From contig JAHBTD010000001.1 of assembly GCA_019638775.1 (NCBI GenBank), positions 806,001-870,000 on the forward strand: a DNA stretch of 64,000 bases, given 5' to 3'. Under the pieces are notes generated by a model. The model saw nothing but the letters and a program-made list of their open reading frames with translations, had not been told where the DNA came from and searched no databases. This DNA is from Fimbriimonadaceae bacterium. Lineage in GTDB: Bacteria > Armatimonadota > Fimbriimonadia > Fimbriimonadales > Fimbriimonadaceae. The translations under genes were made by a program, and so were the position numbers. This document shows, one piece after another, positions 53,064 through 62,603 of this stretch. The stretch's first letter is position 1. The number at the start of each line of letters is the position of its first letter.

Positions 53064-53855
53064 TCAGACATCACGACGGATGTCGCCGTGGGAGATGTGC
53101 TCGATGCAGTGCTTCTCAAACTCGGTGGGGGTGAGGCCAAAGAAGTTCGTGAACTCGCGGACGAGATGCGACTGATCAGCATATCCATGCTCGTTTGCGA
53201 TCTGCCCCCAGCTTGGCGATACGCCGTCAACAGCGTCAATGGCGGCGGCGCGGAGTCGGCAAATCCGTGCAAATTGCTTTGGACTCAATCCTACTTCGGT
53301 GCGAAAAAGGCGAAGGAACTGCCTTTCGCTAAACCCCACGATCGCGCAGATATCGGCGATTTTTGACTGCCCGTGCGACCGCAAAATCTCACTGATGCCG
53401 CGAGCGACGTTTCGATCTGGCGGTCGATGAGACTTCAGATGGGCTTCCAGAATCTTGCCGGTCACGCTCGGTATCTGCTCGAAATCTTTGGCATTGACGA
53501 AGGCGGGATAAAGCTCCTGATCAAGAGCAGCCGCGACTTCACGAAGCGGCAGGTGACGCTCAAAGAGTTCTCTTCCCGAGACTCCGACAATCGACCGGGC
53601 TGCACCGGGCAAGAGCCGCACTCCCCAGAACCGATCTCCGGCACATATGGGGACGCGCAAACTGGTGAGCCGAGGGCCGACAATGGCGCAACCCTGAAAC
53701 CGTGGGTTTCGGGGGATGTAAGCGATGGAGACGCAGCCATCCACGGGGATGACATGCATGTAACCCTGGGGAAGGTCCGCGCCTGCGGTGAACTCCCAGA
53801 AACTGGCGACGCTTCCACTAAGTCCACCTACCGGCGCGATCTCGTGATAGTGCAT
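53064..53855 (-). CDS. AraC family transcriptional regulator
   Basis: 263 residues from ATG 53855, preceded by AAGGG; an ATG seven codons upstream lacks a Shine-Dalgarno. The N-terminal ~150 residues resemble a sensing domain with a WEFTAG/HVIPVDGCVSIAY strand pattern. The C-terminal DNA-binding domain has two helix-turn-helix units: SKIADICAIVGFSERQFLRLFRTEVGLSPKQFARICRL and SWGQIANEHGYADQSHLVREFTNFFGLTPTEF (read in parts). Target genes unknown; the DUF1579-like gene just downstream is a candidate. Confidence 0.92.
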   Translation of the reverse strand: MHYHEIAPVGGLSGSVASFWEFTAGADLPQGYMHVIPVDGCVSIAYIPRNPRFQGCAIVGPRLTSLRVPICAGDRFWGVRLLPGAARSIVGVSGRELFERHLPLREVAAALDQELYPAFVNAKDFEQIPSVTGKILEAHLKSHRPPDRNVARGISEILRSHGQSKIADICAIVGFSERQFLRLFRTEVGLSPKQFARICRLRAAAIDAVDGVSPSWGQIANEHGYADQSHLVREFTNFFGLTPTEFEKHCIEHISHGDIRRDV

Positions 53856-53947
53856 CGGTAACCCTTGAGCAAGCATGGAATCATTGTATCTCTCGGGCAG
53901 CGATGATTCCCGTGTGATTTCGATCCGATGTCGGCGGGCCGATGGGC

Positions 53948-53991
53948 AAAAAGAAACCGGCTACTCTGATCCGCAGATCGTGAGTAGCCGG
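53948..53991 (-). terminator. Rho-independent terminator of the S41 peptidase gene
   Basis: 10-bp stem CCGGCTACTC/GAGTAGCCGG (53957-53966 with 53982-53991), loop with an inner GATC pair, followed on the minus strand by TTTCTTTTTG. It lies 24 bases after the stop. Confidence 0.85.
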
Positions 53992-54014
53992 ATGTGTTTA
54001 TGAAGAGCTATGGT

Positions 54015-55313
54015 TTAGTTGCCGCTCTTGCCTTTTGCTTTGAGCAGTTCTATGGCCTTGTCCACTCCAGGATCGGAGCCATCTTGGCCCCCTCCGGCGG
54101 CTTCGGCGTCGGGTTGAATGGGATTTCCTTCGAGGCGTGTTCCCATCGCGGTGATGTAGTCCGTCACCGGATACTGCATTTGGAAACCGTGCGGCAATCT
54201 TCCGAAGACGGAAGCGAGCACCGCACCTGCCGAACGCGAACCCACGATCACCGCAGAGCGCTGCTCCTTGAGAGCCGCAGCGACGATCTCGGAGGCGCTT
54301 GCCGATCCACGGTTGATCAGAACGGCGAGGTTGCCCTTAAAGGAGTCGATTGCTCCTTTGCGCGTTTTGGATTGACGGTCCGACCATTTTGCGATGGCGA
54401 CCACGTCGGCGGGGTCGCCGCCGGTCTTCTCTTTGAAGTCGTTCGCCATCGTTTTGTTGACGAAGGTGCCCACAACTGTCTCTGGCTCCATGAGCAAGCT
54501 GAGGAAGTGGTTCATGTTGTTGACGGCTCCGCCTCCGTTCGAGCGGAGATCAACGATCAGATTCTTCGCCTTGGCGGCTTCCTTCATAAGTTCGTCGATG
54601 TTTTTGCGGTCGTAGCCGTTGCTGAACGTCCAAATGCGGATCACAGCCGTGTCGCCATCGACCCACTTCAGCGTTTCGGGGCGGGCGGTCGAGTATGTCT
54701 TTCGCTGAACTTCTACATTGCGAGTGGCCCCGTCGGCGGCCTGTACTTTAAGCTTGACGGTTGTGCCTTCGGGTCCGGCCAGATCGGCGTTGCTGGTCGC
54801 GGGTTTGCCTTCAATTTCGATGATGATCTCGCCGACCTTCAGTCCAGCCTCTTCGGCAGGAGCCTTGTTGATGACGCTTGTGATCTTGAGGCCCTTGCCT
54901 TCTTCGACCTGGGTTTGCAACCCAACGCCGATGGCTCGGGGGCCGTTATCACGAGCCGTCGCGGCTCTGGGTGAGAGGAGGCGGATATGGCTAAATCCGA
55001 ATTCGCGGAAGGCCCGGTTGAGCGCCGATGCAAAGGCGTTTGCGGTTTCGGCATTGTCGACGGCCTCTTTGTGCTTTGACATGAACTCCGGCCACTTGGT
55101 GGCATCGAAGCCAGACGCGAACATACGTCGCTCCATGGTCTCCTGGACCGATTTCAAAATCTCCGCTTTCTGTTCGGCGGTTACCGCAGGATTATTCTCC
55201 TGCTGAGCCGGTGGAGTGGTTGGCGGTGATTGTTGGGCCTGGGCAAGGGCTGCGGCACAAATGATAAATAACGGCAAAAGCCGATTCCAAAAAGGAGTTC
55301 TGCGGACGTCCAT
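54015..55313 (-). CDS. Secreted S41-family C-terminal processing peptidase
   Basis: 432 residues from ATG 55313. Signal peptide with LLPLFIICAAALAQA. Helical region, then a PDZ domain (GVGLQTQVEEGKGLKITSVINKAPAEEAGLKVGEIIIEIEGKPA), then the S41 catalytic core. KNLIVDLRSNGGGAVNNMNHFLSLLM and AVLINRGSASASEIVAAALKEQRSAVIVGSRSAGAVLA carry the Ser nucleophile (SASE) and the general base region. It is shorter than Tricorn and similar to CtpA. Promoter not seen. Confidence 0.9.
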   Translation of the reverse strand: MDVRRTPFWNRLLPLFIICAAALAQAQQSPPTTPPAQQENNPAVTAEQKAEILKSVQETMERRMFASGFDATKWPEFMSKHKEAVDNAETANAFASALNRAFREFGFSHIRLLSPRAATARDNGPRAIGVGLQTQVEEGKGLKITSVINKAPAEEAGLKVGEIIIEIEGKPATSNADLAGPEGTTVKLKVQAADGATRNVEVQRKTYSTARPETLKWVDGDTAVIRIWTFSNGYDRKNIDELMKEAAKAKNLIVDLRSNGGGAVNNMNHFLSLLMEPETVVGTFVNKTMANDFKEKTGGDPADVVAIAKWSDRQSKTRKGAIDSFKGNLAVLINRGSASASEIVAAALKEQRSAVIVGSRSAGAVLASVFGRLPHGFQMQYPVTDYITAMGTRLEGNPIQPDAEAAGGGQDGSDPGVDKAIELLKAKGKSGN

Positions 55314-55472
55314 AGCGATATGCTCCCACCTGCGCCGACTGCAGTACAGCGCACTATATGGTTCTGAAAGGATAGTACGCATTCCTGGTGAAGATGTTCA
55401 CCGGATGTGCTTTTTCGCGTTTTTGTTGCACGGTGGGCGCACGATCACAACCCAGTAAGTCTTGAATGAGTT

Positions 55473-55504
55473 GGCCCTATAGGACGGATTTGTCCTATAG
55501 GGCC
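55473..55504. repeat. 13-bp perfect hairpin near the class I aldolase 3' end
   Basis: GGCCCTATAGGAC/GTCCTATAGGGCC (55473-55485 with 55492-55504), 6-base loop. It lies 31 bases after the aldolase stop; no T-run on the minus strand, so either a factor-dependent terminator or a repeat hairpin. Confidence 0.7.
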
Positions 55505-55534
55505 TCGTTGATGTTCTTGTGCTGGCGCAGTTGA

Positions 55535-56620
55535 TTAGGCCACTGTGATCTTGTCTTCGAGGTAGACATCCTGGATGGCGTTTAGCAAAGCCACGCCTTC
55601 ATCAAGCGGCTTCTGGAATGCCTTTCGCCCGGAGATTAATCCCATACCGCCTGCGCGCTTGTTGATAACTGCCGTTTTGACCGCATCGGAGAGGTCGTTG
55701 TCGCCCGAAGCTCCACCGGAATTGATGAGCCCGGCGCGTCCCATGAAGCAGTTCGCGACCTGATAGCGGGTGAGGTCGATCGGGTGATCGGAAGAAAGCT
55801 CCGTATAGATTCGCTTGTCCATCTTGCCGTAGCTGCTGTCGCCCGAGTTCAAGGCCAGATAGCCGCCGTTGCACTCGGGCATCTTTTGCTTGATAATGTC
55901 GGCCCCAATGGTGACGCCGAGGTGGTTGGCTTGACCGGTGAGATCGGCGGAAAGGTGGTAATCCTTGTCCTTCTTGAATGCGTTGTTGCGGAGATAGCAC
56001 CAGAGGATTGTCGCCATGCCAAGCTCGTGGGCGTGAGCGAAGGCCTCGGCGACTTCGACGATCTGTCGCCCGGATTCATCGCTGCCGAAGTAGACCGTCG
56101 CGCCGACGGCGACCGCGCCCATGTCGTATGCCTGGTCGATGGTGCCGAACATGATCTGGTCGGCCTTGTTTGGATAGGTCAACAGCTCGTTGTGGTTGAT
56201 CTTGACGATGTAAGGAATCTTGTGGGCGTATTTGCGGGCGGTCATTCCGAGCACGGCAAAGGTCGAAGCCACGGCGTTGCACCCGCCTTCAATCGCGAGC
56301 TTGACGATGTTCTCGGGGTCGAAATAGTCGGGATTCTTGGCAAAGCTCGCTCCTCCGCTGTGCTCGATGCCCTGGTCTACGGGAAGGATGCTCAAGTAGC
56401 CGGTGCCACCAAGGCGTCCGTGCTCGTACATCGCCTCAAGGCTGCGCATCACGCGGTTGTTGCGGTCCGTTTCTTTGAAAATCCGATCCACAAAATCGGG
56501 GCCGGGCAAGTGCAGACGTGACTTGTCTACAGTCGCACATCGGTGATTCAGCAGGGAATCGGCATCTGAGCCGAGCAGTTCGACCAAGCGGTCGTATCCA
56601 GTCATTGCAACGCTAGCCAT
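55535..56620 (-). CDS. fbaB: Class I fructose-bisphosphate aldolase (DhnA/FbaB type)
   Basis: 361 residues. Schiff-base aldolase cleaving fructose 1,6-bisphosphate to DHAP and glyceraldehyde 3-phosphate. [49 protein letters not shown] (read in parts) and [17 protein letters not shown], with a candidate lysine. Later [44 protein letters not shown] and the phosphate-binding [11 protein letters not shown]. The start ATG 56620 or an ATG five codons later. Monocistronic, between unrelated genes. Confidence 0.93.
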   Translation of the reverse strand: MASVAMTGYDRLVELLGSDADSLLNHRCATVDKSRLHLPGPDFVDRIFKETDRNNRVMRSLEAMYEHGRLGGTGYLSILPVDQGIEHSGGASFAKNPDYFDPENIVKLAIEGGCNAVASTFAVLGMTARKYAHKIPYIVKINHNELLTYPNKADQIMFGTIDQAYDMGAVAVGATVYFGSDESGRQIVEVAEAFAHAHELGMATILWCYLRNNAFKKDKDYHLSADLTGQANHLGVTIGADIIKQKMPECNGGYLALNSGDSSYGKMDKRIYTELSSDHPIDLTRYQVANCFMGRAGLINSGGASGDNDLSDAVKTAVINKRAGGMGLISGRKAFQKPLDEGVALLNAIQDVYLEDKITVA

Positions 56621-56675
56621 GGGTGATCTCTGTACTATATTTTGGCGGATTCTTTGGGCAAGCTTGGGAATTCGT

Positions 56676-57236
56676 CTATTCTTCGGTGGAATCGAGCTTT
56701 CCGCCTAGGGCTTCGAGCGCGCCTTTGAGGTCGGCAACTGCCACACCGATGAGGTCAGACAGTCCCTTTCCGGCGTAGTTGGGGTTCTCCTCTTCGAACC
56801 CGGACGCAATTCCTTGGGCGTCTTCGAGGTTGTGGATCGAGTCGTTAATCGCCTGGATCGCTTTCGTCCTTATTGCTTCATACTCCGCGAGCTTGGCTTT
56901 GATCTCCTCAACGGGTGGGGGGTCCGTTGCGAAGTCGGAAATCTGCGCGCCCGCGCTGTCGATGAAATCGAGAACCTCGGCAAGTCCTTCCTTGACCGCG
57001 CCGGAGGACTTCGACTCGGCATCCGTTGCCTTTGCCAAGGCTTCCGCAATCGACTCCGAGGCCGCATTAAGCTGGAACGCGGCTGATCGAAGCTGCTCTT
57101 GCAGCTTTGCCTCGGGAGTCATGGGCGTATCGGTAACTTCGGATGTCCCGCTGCTGGTGTGTTTTTCCACGGTCGTCTTGCCCTGACATCCGACCAGCAA
57201 AGAACCCACAAAAAGGATTGCGATAAGCCACTTCAC
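56676..57236 (-). CDS. Helical lipoprotein of unknown function
   Basis: 186 residues starting at GTG 57236, chosen because a lipoprotein signal ([16 protein letters not shown]) follows at once; the open frame upstream is composed of antisense sequence of the next gene and is ignored. After Cys the protein is hydrophilic, with long amphipathic helices ([83 protein letters not shown]). No named family. It is divergent from the Tudor-like gene. Confidence 0.75.
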   Translation of the reverse strand: MKWLIAILFVGSLLVGCQGKTTVEKHTSSGTSEVTDTPMTPEAKLQEQLRSAAFQLNAASESIAEALAKATDAESKSSGAVKEGLAEVLDFIDSAGAQISDFATDPPPVEEIKAKLAEYEAIRTKAIQAINDSIHNLEDAQGIASGFEEENPNYAGKGLSDLIGVAVADLKGALEALGGKLDSTEE

Positions 57237-57310
57237 AACGGCACAAAGGGTACCTCTTGCTTTGGGGACTTCAAGGGCCGAATGCAACCCATGTGCGTAA
57301 AATAGGTTAG

Positions 57311-57919
57311 GTGGAACGCTTAACGTCGGAGCAGATGCAGGAGGTCTTGGCGCGGGCTGAAGAGATTCGGCGGCAGGAGGAGGCCAAGATCGAGTGGACC
57401 AATGAGCTTGAGCAGTGGGTTCACGCAGCCGAGGAAGCGGGAATCTCGCGCCCGACTTTGGAGCAGGCCCTTCGCGAAAGGTTCTCTCTTTACGGTTCGA
57501 CGTTAGAGCCTGGAGAGCATGTCTTCGCCAAGTCGAAGAACGGTCGCTTTTATGCTGCAAAGCTCCTGAGCTTAGAAGAGAGCGTTGCCAAGGTCGAGTT
57601 TGTGAGCGGTGGGGAGTGCAGGCTGCCGATTTCTGAACTTCGCCCCTTTAGCCTGCTTCCCGGTGAAAAGGTGGAGTGTGATTGGGCGAACTGGGGTTGG
57701 TGGACGTGCACGGTGACCAGCTACGACAAGAACCTTATGAAGGTTTATGCGAACGACGGTTGGGGGACGACGCAGGGGTTTGACATCTCCCAAGTTCGCT
57801 TGAACGTTCCCGAACCGGGCAAAACCTCCTTCGCGAGTCGGTTTGGGCTTGTTGTGGGGCCGTTGCTTGCGGGGACAGCCATTGGCACCCTCATCACTTG
57901 GTTGGTGATGAGGGGGTGA
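57311..57919 (+). CDS. Tail-anchored protein with Tudor/Agenet-like domain
   Basis: 202 residues from GTG 57311. The N-terminal half is helical (SEQMQEVLARAEEIRRQEEAKIEWTNELEQWVHAAEEAGI). Residues ~65-165 hold two short beta modules (EPGEHVFAKSKNGRFYAAKLLSLEESVAKVEFV, then PGEKVECDWANWGWWTCTVTSYDKNLMKVYANDGWG) resembling Tudor/Agenet/SH3-like folds, with aromatic-rich WANWGWW as a possible ligand cage. A C-terminal helix VVGPLLAGTAIGTLITWLVM anchors it in the membrane. No known family. Confidence 0.7.
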   Translation: MERLTSEQMQEVLARAEEIRRQEEAKIEWTNELEQWVHAAEEAGISRPTLEQALRERFSLYGSTLEPGEHVFAKSKNGRFYAAKLLSLEESVAKVEFVSGGECRLPISELRPFSLLPGEKVECDWANWGWWTCTVTSYDKNLMKVYANDGWGTTQGFDISQVRLNVPEPGKTSFASRFGLVVGPLLAGTAIGTLITWLVMRG

Positions 57920-58043
57920 GAGTAGCTAGGAGCTATGAGTAAGTAGCTGGGAGCGGGGAGCTATGAGCCGATCTTTCTTACTCATAGCTGCTCACTCCTA
58001 GCTCCTAGCTAATTACGCCCAGCTCCCAGCTACTAGCTGCCAG
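57920..58043. repeat. Imperfect repeat/palindromic gap between convergent genes
   Basis: About 100 bases of AGCTAGGAGCTATGAGTAAGT-type near-heptamer words, with the second half (57970-58040) repeating them as reverse complement (CTCATAGCTGCTCACTCCTAGC). This gives a long imperfect hairpin between the Tudor-like and Tricorn stops. Confidence 0.8.
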
Positions 58044-61000
58044 CTACTTCGGGGGGTCGTGCTTCTTCGCATCGCTGGGTGGGTCTTGCCGTTTCACTCG
58101 CTCGATCGGATTCTTCAACAAGTCTGCTTTGAGGATCTCGATCGCCTTGTCGATTTGAGGGTCGCGGCCTGCCAAGAACGAAGCGGTGTCGTCCATCACG
58201 TAGTTCTTGGGGATGAAGCCAGTGCCGTCGGGCAGCCATTTGCCGTCGGGTGTGAACGATCCGGCTTGGACAGTGCTGACGCTGCCGCCGTCGATGGTTG
58301 AGAACCCTCCAACGGCTGCGTAGCCGCCCCAGGTTTTGGAGCCGACGATTTGGCCCATCTTCAGCCAATCGAACATCGTGCAGAAATACTCGCCATCGGA
58401 GCTGGTGCCCTGATTGCAGAGCACAGCCACCCGTCCGGCGAAGTATCCGGGGTGAAAGGCGTTGAGCGCACCATAGCGGCTTTGGTCGTATTCCACGATG
58501 GCGCGTCGCAGCTTTTCGATGATCATCATCGAGGTGATTCCGCCTGAGTTGTGGCGAACGTCGACGATGAGGGCGTCCTTGTCGAGATTCGCGAAGAACT
58601 GCTTGACGAACTCATCGACGCCACCGTTGCCCATGTCGGGGAGATGGATGTAGGCGAAGTTTTCGCCTCCGTTTCGGATCGTGTACTCGCGGTTTTTGTT
58701 CACCCAATGCGCGTCGCGTTGAGCCGAGTCGCTGCGAAGGGCTTTGATGCGGATGGTCCTTGCCCCCTCCATTGTGGGCGCGGAGTTCACGGTGAGGGTG
58801 ATGACTTTGCCCGCTTGCTCAAGAAGGTACATGTTCGGATCGATGTCTCGGCTTAGCTCATTGCCGTTGATCGCCAAGAGGTAATCGCCGACGTTGACAT
58901 TTAGTCCGGGCTCCATCAGGGGCGAACGCGTCTCGGGGTCGTAGCCATCACCCTCAAAGATCGCGGTGAATTTGTAGGCTTTGTCCACGATGTTCCAATC
59001 GAAGTCGGCCCCAATCGCGGCAATGGGCGATGACTGCTGCCCTCGTGGGCGCGAATAGCCGCCGCCAACAAACTCGTGAGAGACGTTCATCTCAGCGATC
59101 ATCTCGCCGATGATCTCGTTGAGCTCGAAGCGGGCTCCAACAGCGGGAAGAAGCGCTTCGTACCGTTTTCGGATGGCTTCCCAGTCTTGGCCGTGCATTT
59201 TGGGGTCGTAGAAGGTGTCTCGCTGCTGACGCCATGCCGAATGCAGAATCTGCTTCCACTCCATTTCCGGCTCGACTTGGACTCGCCACCCGGCTAGGTC
59301 GACGCGGCCTTGGGCGGGACTGACGGGCATGCCGAAGTTGCCGATTTGGATGTTTGTGGGGCTGTGAAGGATGGCGATTTTGCGTCCGTTGGTCGAGAGG
59401 TCGTAGGCCCGGACCCCTTGAGAGAACTCCGATTCGTCTTTGTCGGCGAGTTCGAAGTACATCAGGGTTCCTTCTTTGATGTAGAGCACTCCCCCGCGAA
59501 CCCCCGCGACCTGATTGAAGGAGCCGGGTTCGATGGGGAGTTCGATCAGGCGCTTTTGGATGCCGTCAAGGTCGATCTTTACGGCATTTGAATCTGCGGG
59601 AGCGGCCTGCTCATCTCCTTCCTCTTCGTCTTCGTCGGCCTTTTTCCCACCGATCGGCGGCTCTTCATCGCTCTTGACGGCGAATGGGGAGGGGGTGGAC
59701 TTTGCGAGCGTGACCAAGAACAGCTTGTCGGTGTTCTGATAGTTCATCTGGAAGTCTTTTGCGTCCCATTCGCCTGCGATGTTTCGTGCGCCGACGAAGT
59801 AGAGATACTTGCCTTCGGGGCCCCAGGTTGGGGAGGTGTCGGTGGTTGGGGCGTTGGTGATTCGGGTTGTCTGCTTGGTTTCAAAGTTGTAAAGGAAGAT
59901 CGCACTCTGGTTGTTTCGCTCGCCCATCCCGAAGGCTATCCATTTGCTGTCTGGCGAGAAGCTGTATCCGGCGATGCCGTATTCGCTTTGGGCGATTTGG
60001 GTGAGGGCGAGGCTTTCGATATCGACCGACATCAGCTTTTGATCGAGGGTGGTGAAGGCTATCGACTTTGAATCTCTTGACCAGATGATGTTCGAGGGCA
60101 TCATGCCCTTGTACTTCGTGATCTGTTTGGGTTCGCCGGAGCCATCGCCGGGGGTTGCCCAGATATTCCAATCTCCATCGCGGTCGGAGATGAACGCGAT
60201 CCACTTGCCGTCCGGTGACCATTCCGGCTCTTGGCTTGCCGTGCCGATCAGTGGGGCTATCGTGCGAATCTCGCCCTCTTCGGCGGGGACGCTAAAGAGC
60301 TGGCTCCTTCCCGCAATGACGAGTCGTTTTCCGGTCGGGCCGATGCTGAAGCCTTGAATTGAACCGGCGACGCTGTGGGGGCGGACGTGGATGCGGTCGG
60401 TGCTGAGTTTAAGCTTGACTTTTGTGTTTGCGTTTGTTGCCGGGTCGTAAACAAAGAGATCATCGCCGAATTGGTAGATGATCCGCTTTCCGTCCGACGA
60501 CGAAGGAAACTTCACATCAAGACCGGTGTGGCTGGTCAGCTTTTGAGAACGCGCTGTGGCGGGATCGAGCTTGTAGAGATTCGCCGAGCCGTCCTTCTCC
60601 GAAACGTAGTAAATCGAACTCCCGAGCCAAACCGGATACTGCTCGTTGATGGCGTCGGTGGTGACTCTTTGAAATGTGTTGCGCTGGAGATCGCCGATAT
60701 AGATGTCGTTTGCAAGACCGCCTTTGTAGCGCTTCCATCGGTGATTGTCGAGATTGTTGAGGCAATAGGCGAACCGGTTGCCGTCGGGCGCGAAGGAGGC
60801 CTGGGCGGCATATTCCATGGGCAGTGGTGTCGGAAAGCCCCCGCTTACGGGGACTTTGAACAGCCGCTGACCCCGGATCGGCATGAGATGCGAGGAGCGA
60901 TAGACGATGCTCTTGCCGTCGGGGGTCCAAGAAACCATCGTTGCGCCGGTGGGATCGTATGTTACACGCCGTGGCGCACCGCCGTCGATGGGCATTACGT

Positions 61001-61283
61001 ACACTTCGGTGTTGCCGTCGTACTGTCCGGTGAAGGCGATCCACTTGCCGTCGGGCGAGAACTTCGGGAAGATCTCATTCCCTTCGTGAATGGTGATGCG
61101 ATGGGCCTCTCCCGAGGAGAGCGTTCCCAGCCAGATATCACCTTCGGCACAGAAGGTGACCCTGTCGCCTTGGATGTCGGGCATACGAACCATTCGGCGA
61201 GGTTCGATTTGGGCGAATGCCGTGGCGACAAATAGGCACGAAAAAGCGATTGCGGCGGTGCGTTTCAACATTCCTGAGCGCAT
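58044..61283 (-). CDS. Tricorn protease-like S41 peptidase
   Basis: About 1079 residues, the expected size for bacterial Tricorn homologues. Signal peptide (AAIAFSCLFVATAFA). Residues ~20-320 and ~320-620 are TolB/WD-like propellers with repeated FSPDGKWIAFTGQYDGN and WSPDGKWIAFISDRDGD units. A core/PDZ domain follows (LNVNVGDYLLAINGNEL). The C-terminal catalytic domain has ALIVDVRHNSGG and the Ser motif in NQGTSSDGEYFCTMFDWL, with a GYAAVGGFSTIDGG loop. ATG 61283 is chosen (GGAG 12 bases upstream); ATG 61271 is possible. Probably a secreted peptide-degrading protease. Confidence 0.93.
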   Translation of the reverse strand: MRSGMLKRTAAIAFSCLFVATAFAQIEPRRMVRMPDIQGDRVTFCAEGDIWLGTLSSGEAHRITIHEGNEIFPKFSPDGKWIAFTGQYDGNTEVYVMPIDGGAPRRVTYDPTGATMVSWTPDGKSIVYRSSHLMPIRGQRLFKVPVSGGFPTPLPMEYAAQASFAPDGNRFAYCLNNLDNHRWKRYKGGLANDIYIGDLQRNTFQRVTTDAINEQYPVWLGSSIYYVSEKDGSANLYKLDPATARSQKLTSHTGLDVKFPSSSDGKRIIYQFGDDLFVYDPATNANTKVKLKLSTDRIHVRPHSVAGSIQGFSIGPTGKRLVIAGRSQLFSVPAEEGEIRTIAPLIGTASQEPEWSPDGKWIAFISDRDGDWNIWATPGDGSGEPKQITKYKGMMPSNIIWSRDSKSIAFTTLDQKLMSVDIESLALTQIAQSEYGIAGYSFSPDSKWIAFGMGERNNQSAIFLYNFETKQTTRITNAPTTDTSPTWGPEGKYLYFVGARNIAGEWDAKDFQMNYQNTDKLFLVTLAKSTPSPFAVKSDEEPPIGGKKADEDEEEGDEQAAPADSNAVKIDLDGIQKRLIELPIEPGSFNQVAGVRGGVLYIKEGTLMYFELADKDESEFSQGVRAYDLSTNGRKIAILHSPTNIQIGNFGMPVSPAQGRVDLAGWRVQVEPEMEWKQILHSAWRQQRDTFYDPKMHGQDWEAIRKRYEALLPAVGARFELNEIIGEMIAEMNVSHEFVGGGYSRPRGQQSSPIAAIGADFDWNIVDKAYKFTAIFEGDGYDPETRSPLMEPGLNVNVGDYLLAINGNELSRDIDPNMYLLEQAGKVITLTVNSAPTMEGARTIRIKALRSDSAQRDAHWVNKNREYTIRNGGENFAYIHLPDMGNGGVDEFVKQFFANLDKDALIVDVRHNSGGITSMMIIEKLRRAIVEYDQSRYGALNAFHPGYFAGRVAVLCNQGTSSDGEYFCTMFDWLKMGQIVGSKTWGGYAAVGGFSTIDGGSVSTVQAGSFTPDGKWLPDGTGFIPKNYVMDDTASFLAGRDPQIDKAIEILKADLLKNPIERVKRQDPPSDAKKHDPPK

Positions 61284-61385
61284 ATCGCGAGCGTACTCCA
61301 AGCAGTGCCGATAGTACGCCTTGGTAAGTCCAATGTGTCAAACTATTGCAACGTTCGCGACGACGCGAAAAAGGGTCAGAAATCT

Positions 61386-62603
61386 ATGCCGATCATTTCC
61401 GTGCGCATTCCTCAAATGGGAGAGGGCTTGCAAGAAGCCCGACTCGTGGCTGTTCTCAAGCAACCTGGCGAGCAGATCAAACGTGACGAGCCGATTTACC
61501 AAATGGAGACCGACAAGGCCGTCATGGACGTCGAGTCGCCCTACGAAGGAACGCTGATCGGCTGGACAGCCGAAGTGGATTCGATTCTTCCTATTGGGGC
61601 GCCCGTTGCCAAGATGGAAGTTGCCGAAGGCACGCGTGAGATGGAAGTCCACGGTGGCCCGGCTGACGAAGCCGTTGCCGCTACTGCCGATTCCGCAGCG
61701 GCGACCGCCGAACCGGCGACCGCAGCAGGAGCGCGAAACGCGATGATCCCGCCGCGCACTCGTGCTTACGCGAAGGAGAAAGGGATTTCCGATGACGTTC
61801 TGGGAACGATCTCATCGCGGTCGGGCAAGCTTATGCCCAGCGATATCGATGCGTTCTTGGAAGGTGGAGATGATTCGGGCGCGGTCACACCGGTGGCGTC
61901 GGGGGTCGGTGGAAAGTTTGTCGAGGAGGCCGTGGCCCCTGCACAGCGGCTTTTGGCTTCACGTCTCGTTCGGGGAACTCAGCTTGTCGTTCCTGGCACC
62001 ATCAGCGTTGCGGCTGTATGGGAGTCGATTGAGCGAGTTCGGGCGATTTATAAGTCCTCGGGAGACGAGTTCCAGCCCTCTGCCTTTACGATGTTCGCCT
62101 ACGCGGTTGCTCAGGCCACCAAGAAGTTTCCGTCGTTCCGATCAACCCTGATCGGCAACGATGTACTGCGCACCTATCAGCACGTCAATATCGGCATTGC
62201 GGTGGCGCTCCCTGGTGATGAACTGGTGCTGGCAGTGGTGCAGGAAGCCGACAAGATGGACTTCCGAACCTTTGGCGAAGAGTGCCGACGCGTTATCAAA
62301 CTGGCCCGCGAAGGTCAGGACCAAGCCAACGAGTCGGTGACCATCAGCCTTACGAACATGCAGCACTACGGCTTGCGCGATGCGGTGCCGGTGGTCGTTC
62401 CGCCATCGGTAGGAACGCTCTTCCTTGGCGAAGTCTATAACGGTCTCGACAACGATTCGGTCGATACGATCTCGATGAAGCGAACCGTGAACCTCGCGCT
62501 CACCTTTGACCATCGTGTCATTAACGGCGTTGGTGCGGCGGAGTACCTGCAAGCGATCAAGACGAATGTCGAAACGGCCTTGTCGGTCGTGCCTGGACCA
62601 TGA
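61386..62603 (+). CDS. 2-Oxo acid dehydrogenase E2 (dihydrolipoamide acyltransferase)
   Basis: 405 residues from ATG 61386. Lipoyl domain residues 1-80, with Lys in METDKAVMDVESP. A ~45-residue Ala/Thr/Pro-rich linker follows. A peripheral subunit-binding domain comes next (IPPRTRAYAKEKGISDDVLGTISSRSGKLMPSDIDAFL). The catalytic domain ends with FDHRVINGVGAAEYLQAI. The usual HRxxxDG motif has Asn (HRVINGxG) instead of Asp, so the stabilising Asp of the transferase is altered. E1 and E3 genes are not in the window. First gene of a three-gene operon with 4-base overlaps. Confidence 0.9.
   Translation: MPIISVRIPQMGEGLQEARLVAVLKQPGEQIKRDEPIYQMETDKAVMDVESPYEGTLIGWTAEVDSILPIGAPVAKMEVAEGTREMEVHGGPADEAVAATADSAAATAEPATAAGARNAMIPPRTRAYAKEKGISDDVLGTISSRSGKLMPSDIDAFLEGGDDSGAVTPVASGVGGKFVEEAVAPAQRLLASRLVRGTQLVVPGTISVAAVWESIERVRAIYKSSGDEFQPSAFTMFAYAVAQATKKFPSFRSTLIGNDVLRTYQHVNIGIAVALPGDELVLAVVQEADKMDFRTFGEECRRVIKLAREGQDQANESVTISLTNMQHYGLRDAVPVVVPPSVGTLFLGEVYNGLDNDSVDTISMKRTVNLALTFDHRVINGVGAAEYLQAIKTNVETALSVVPGP

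Noticed and set aside
60375-61235. 286-codon plus-strand open frame
   Set aside because: Antisense shadow of the Tricorn protease; no motif.
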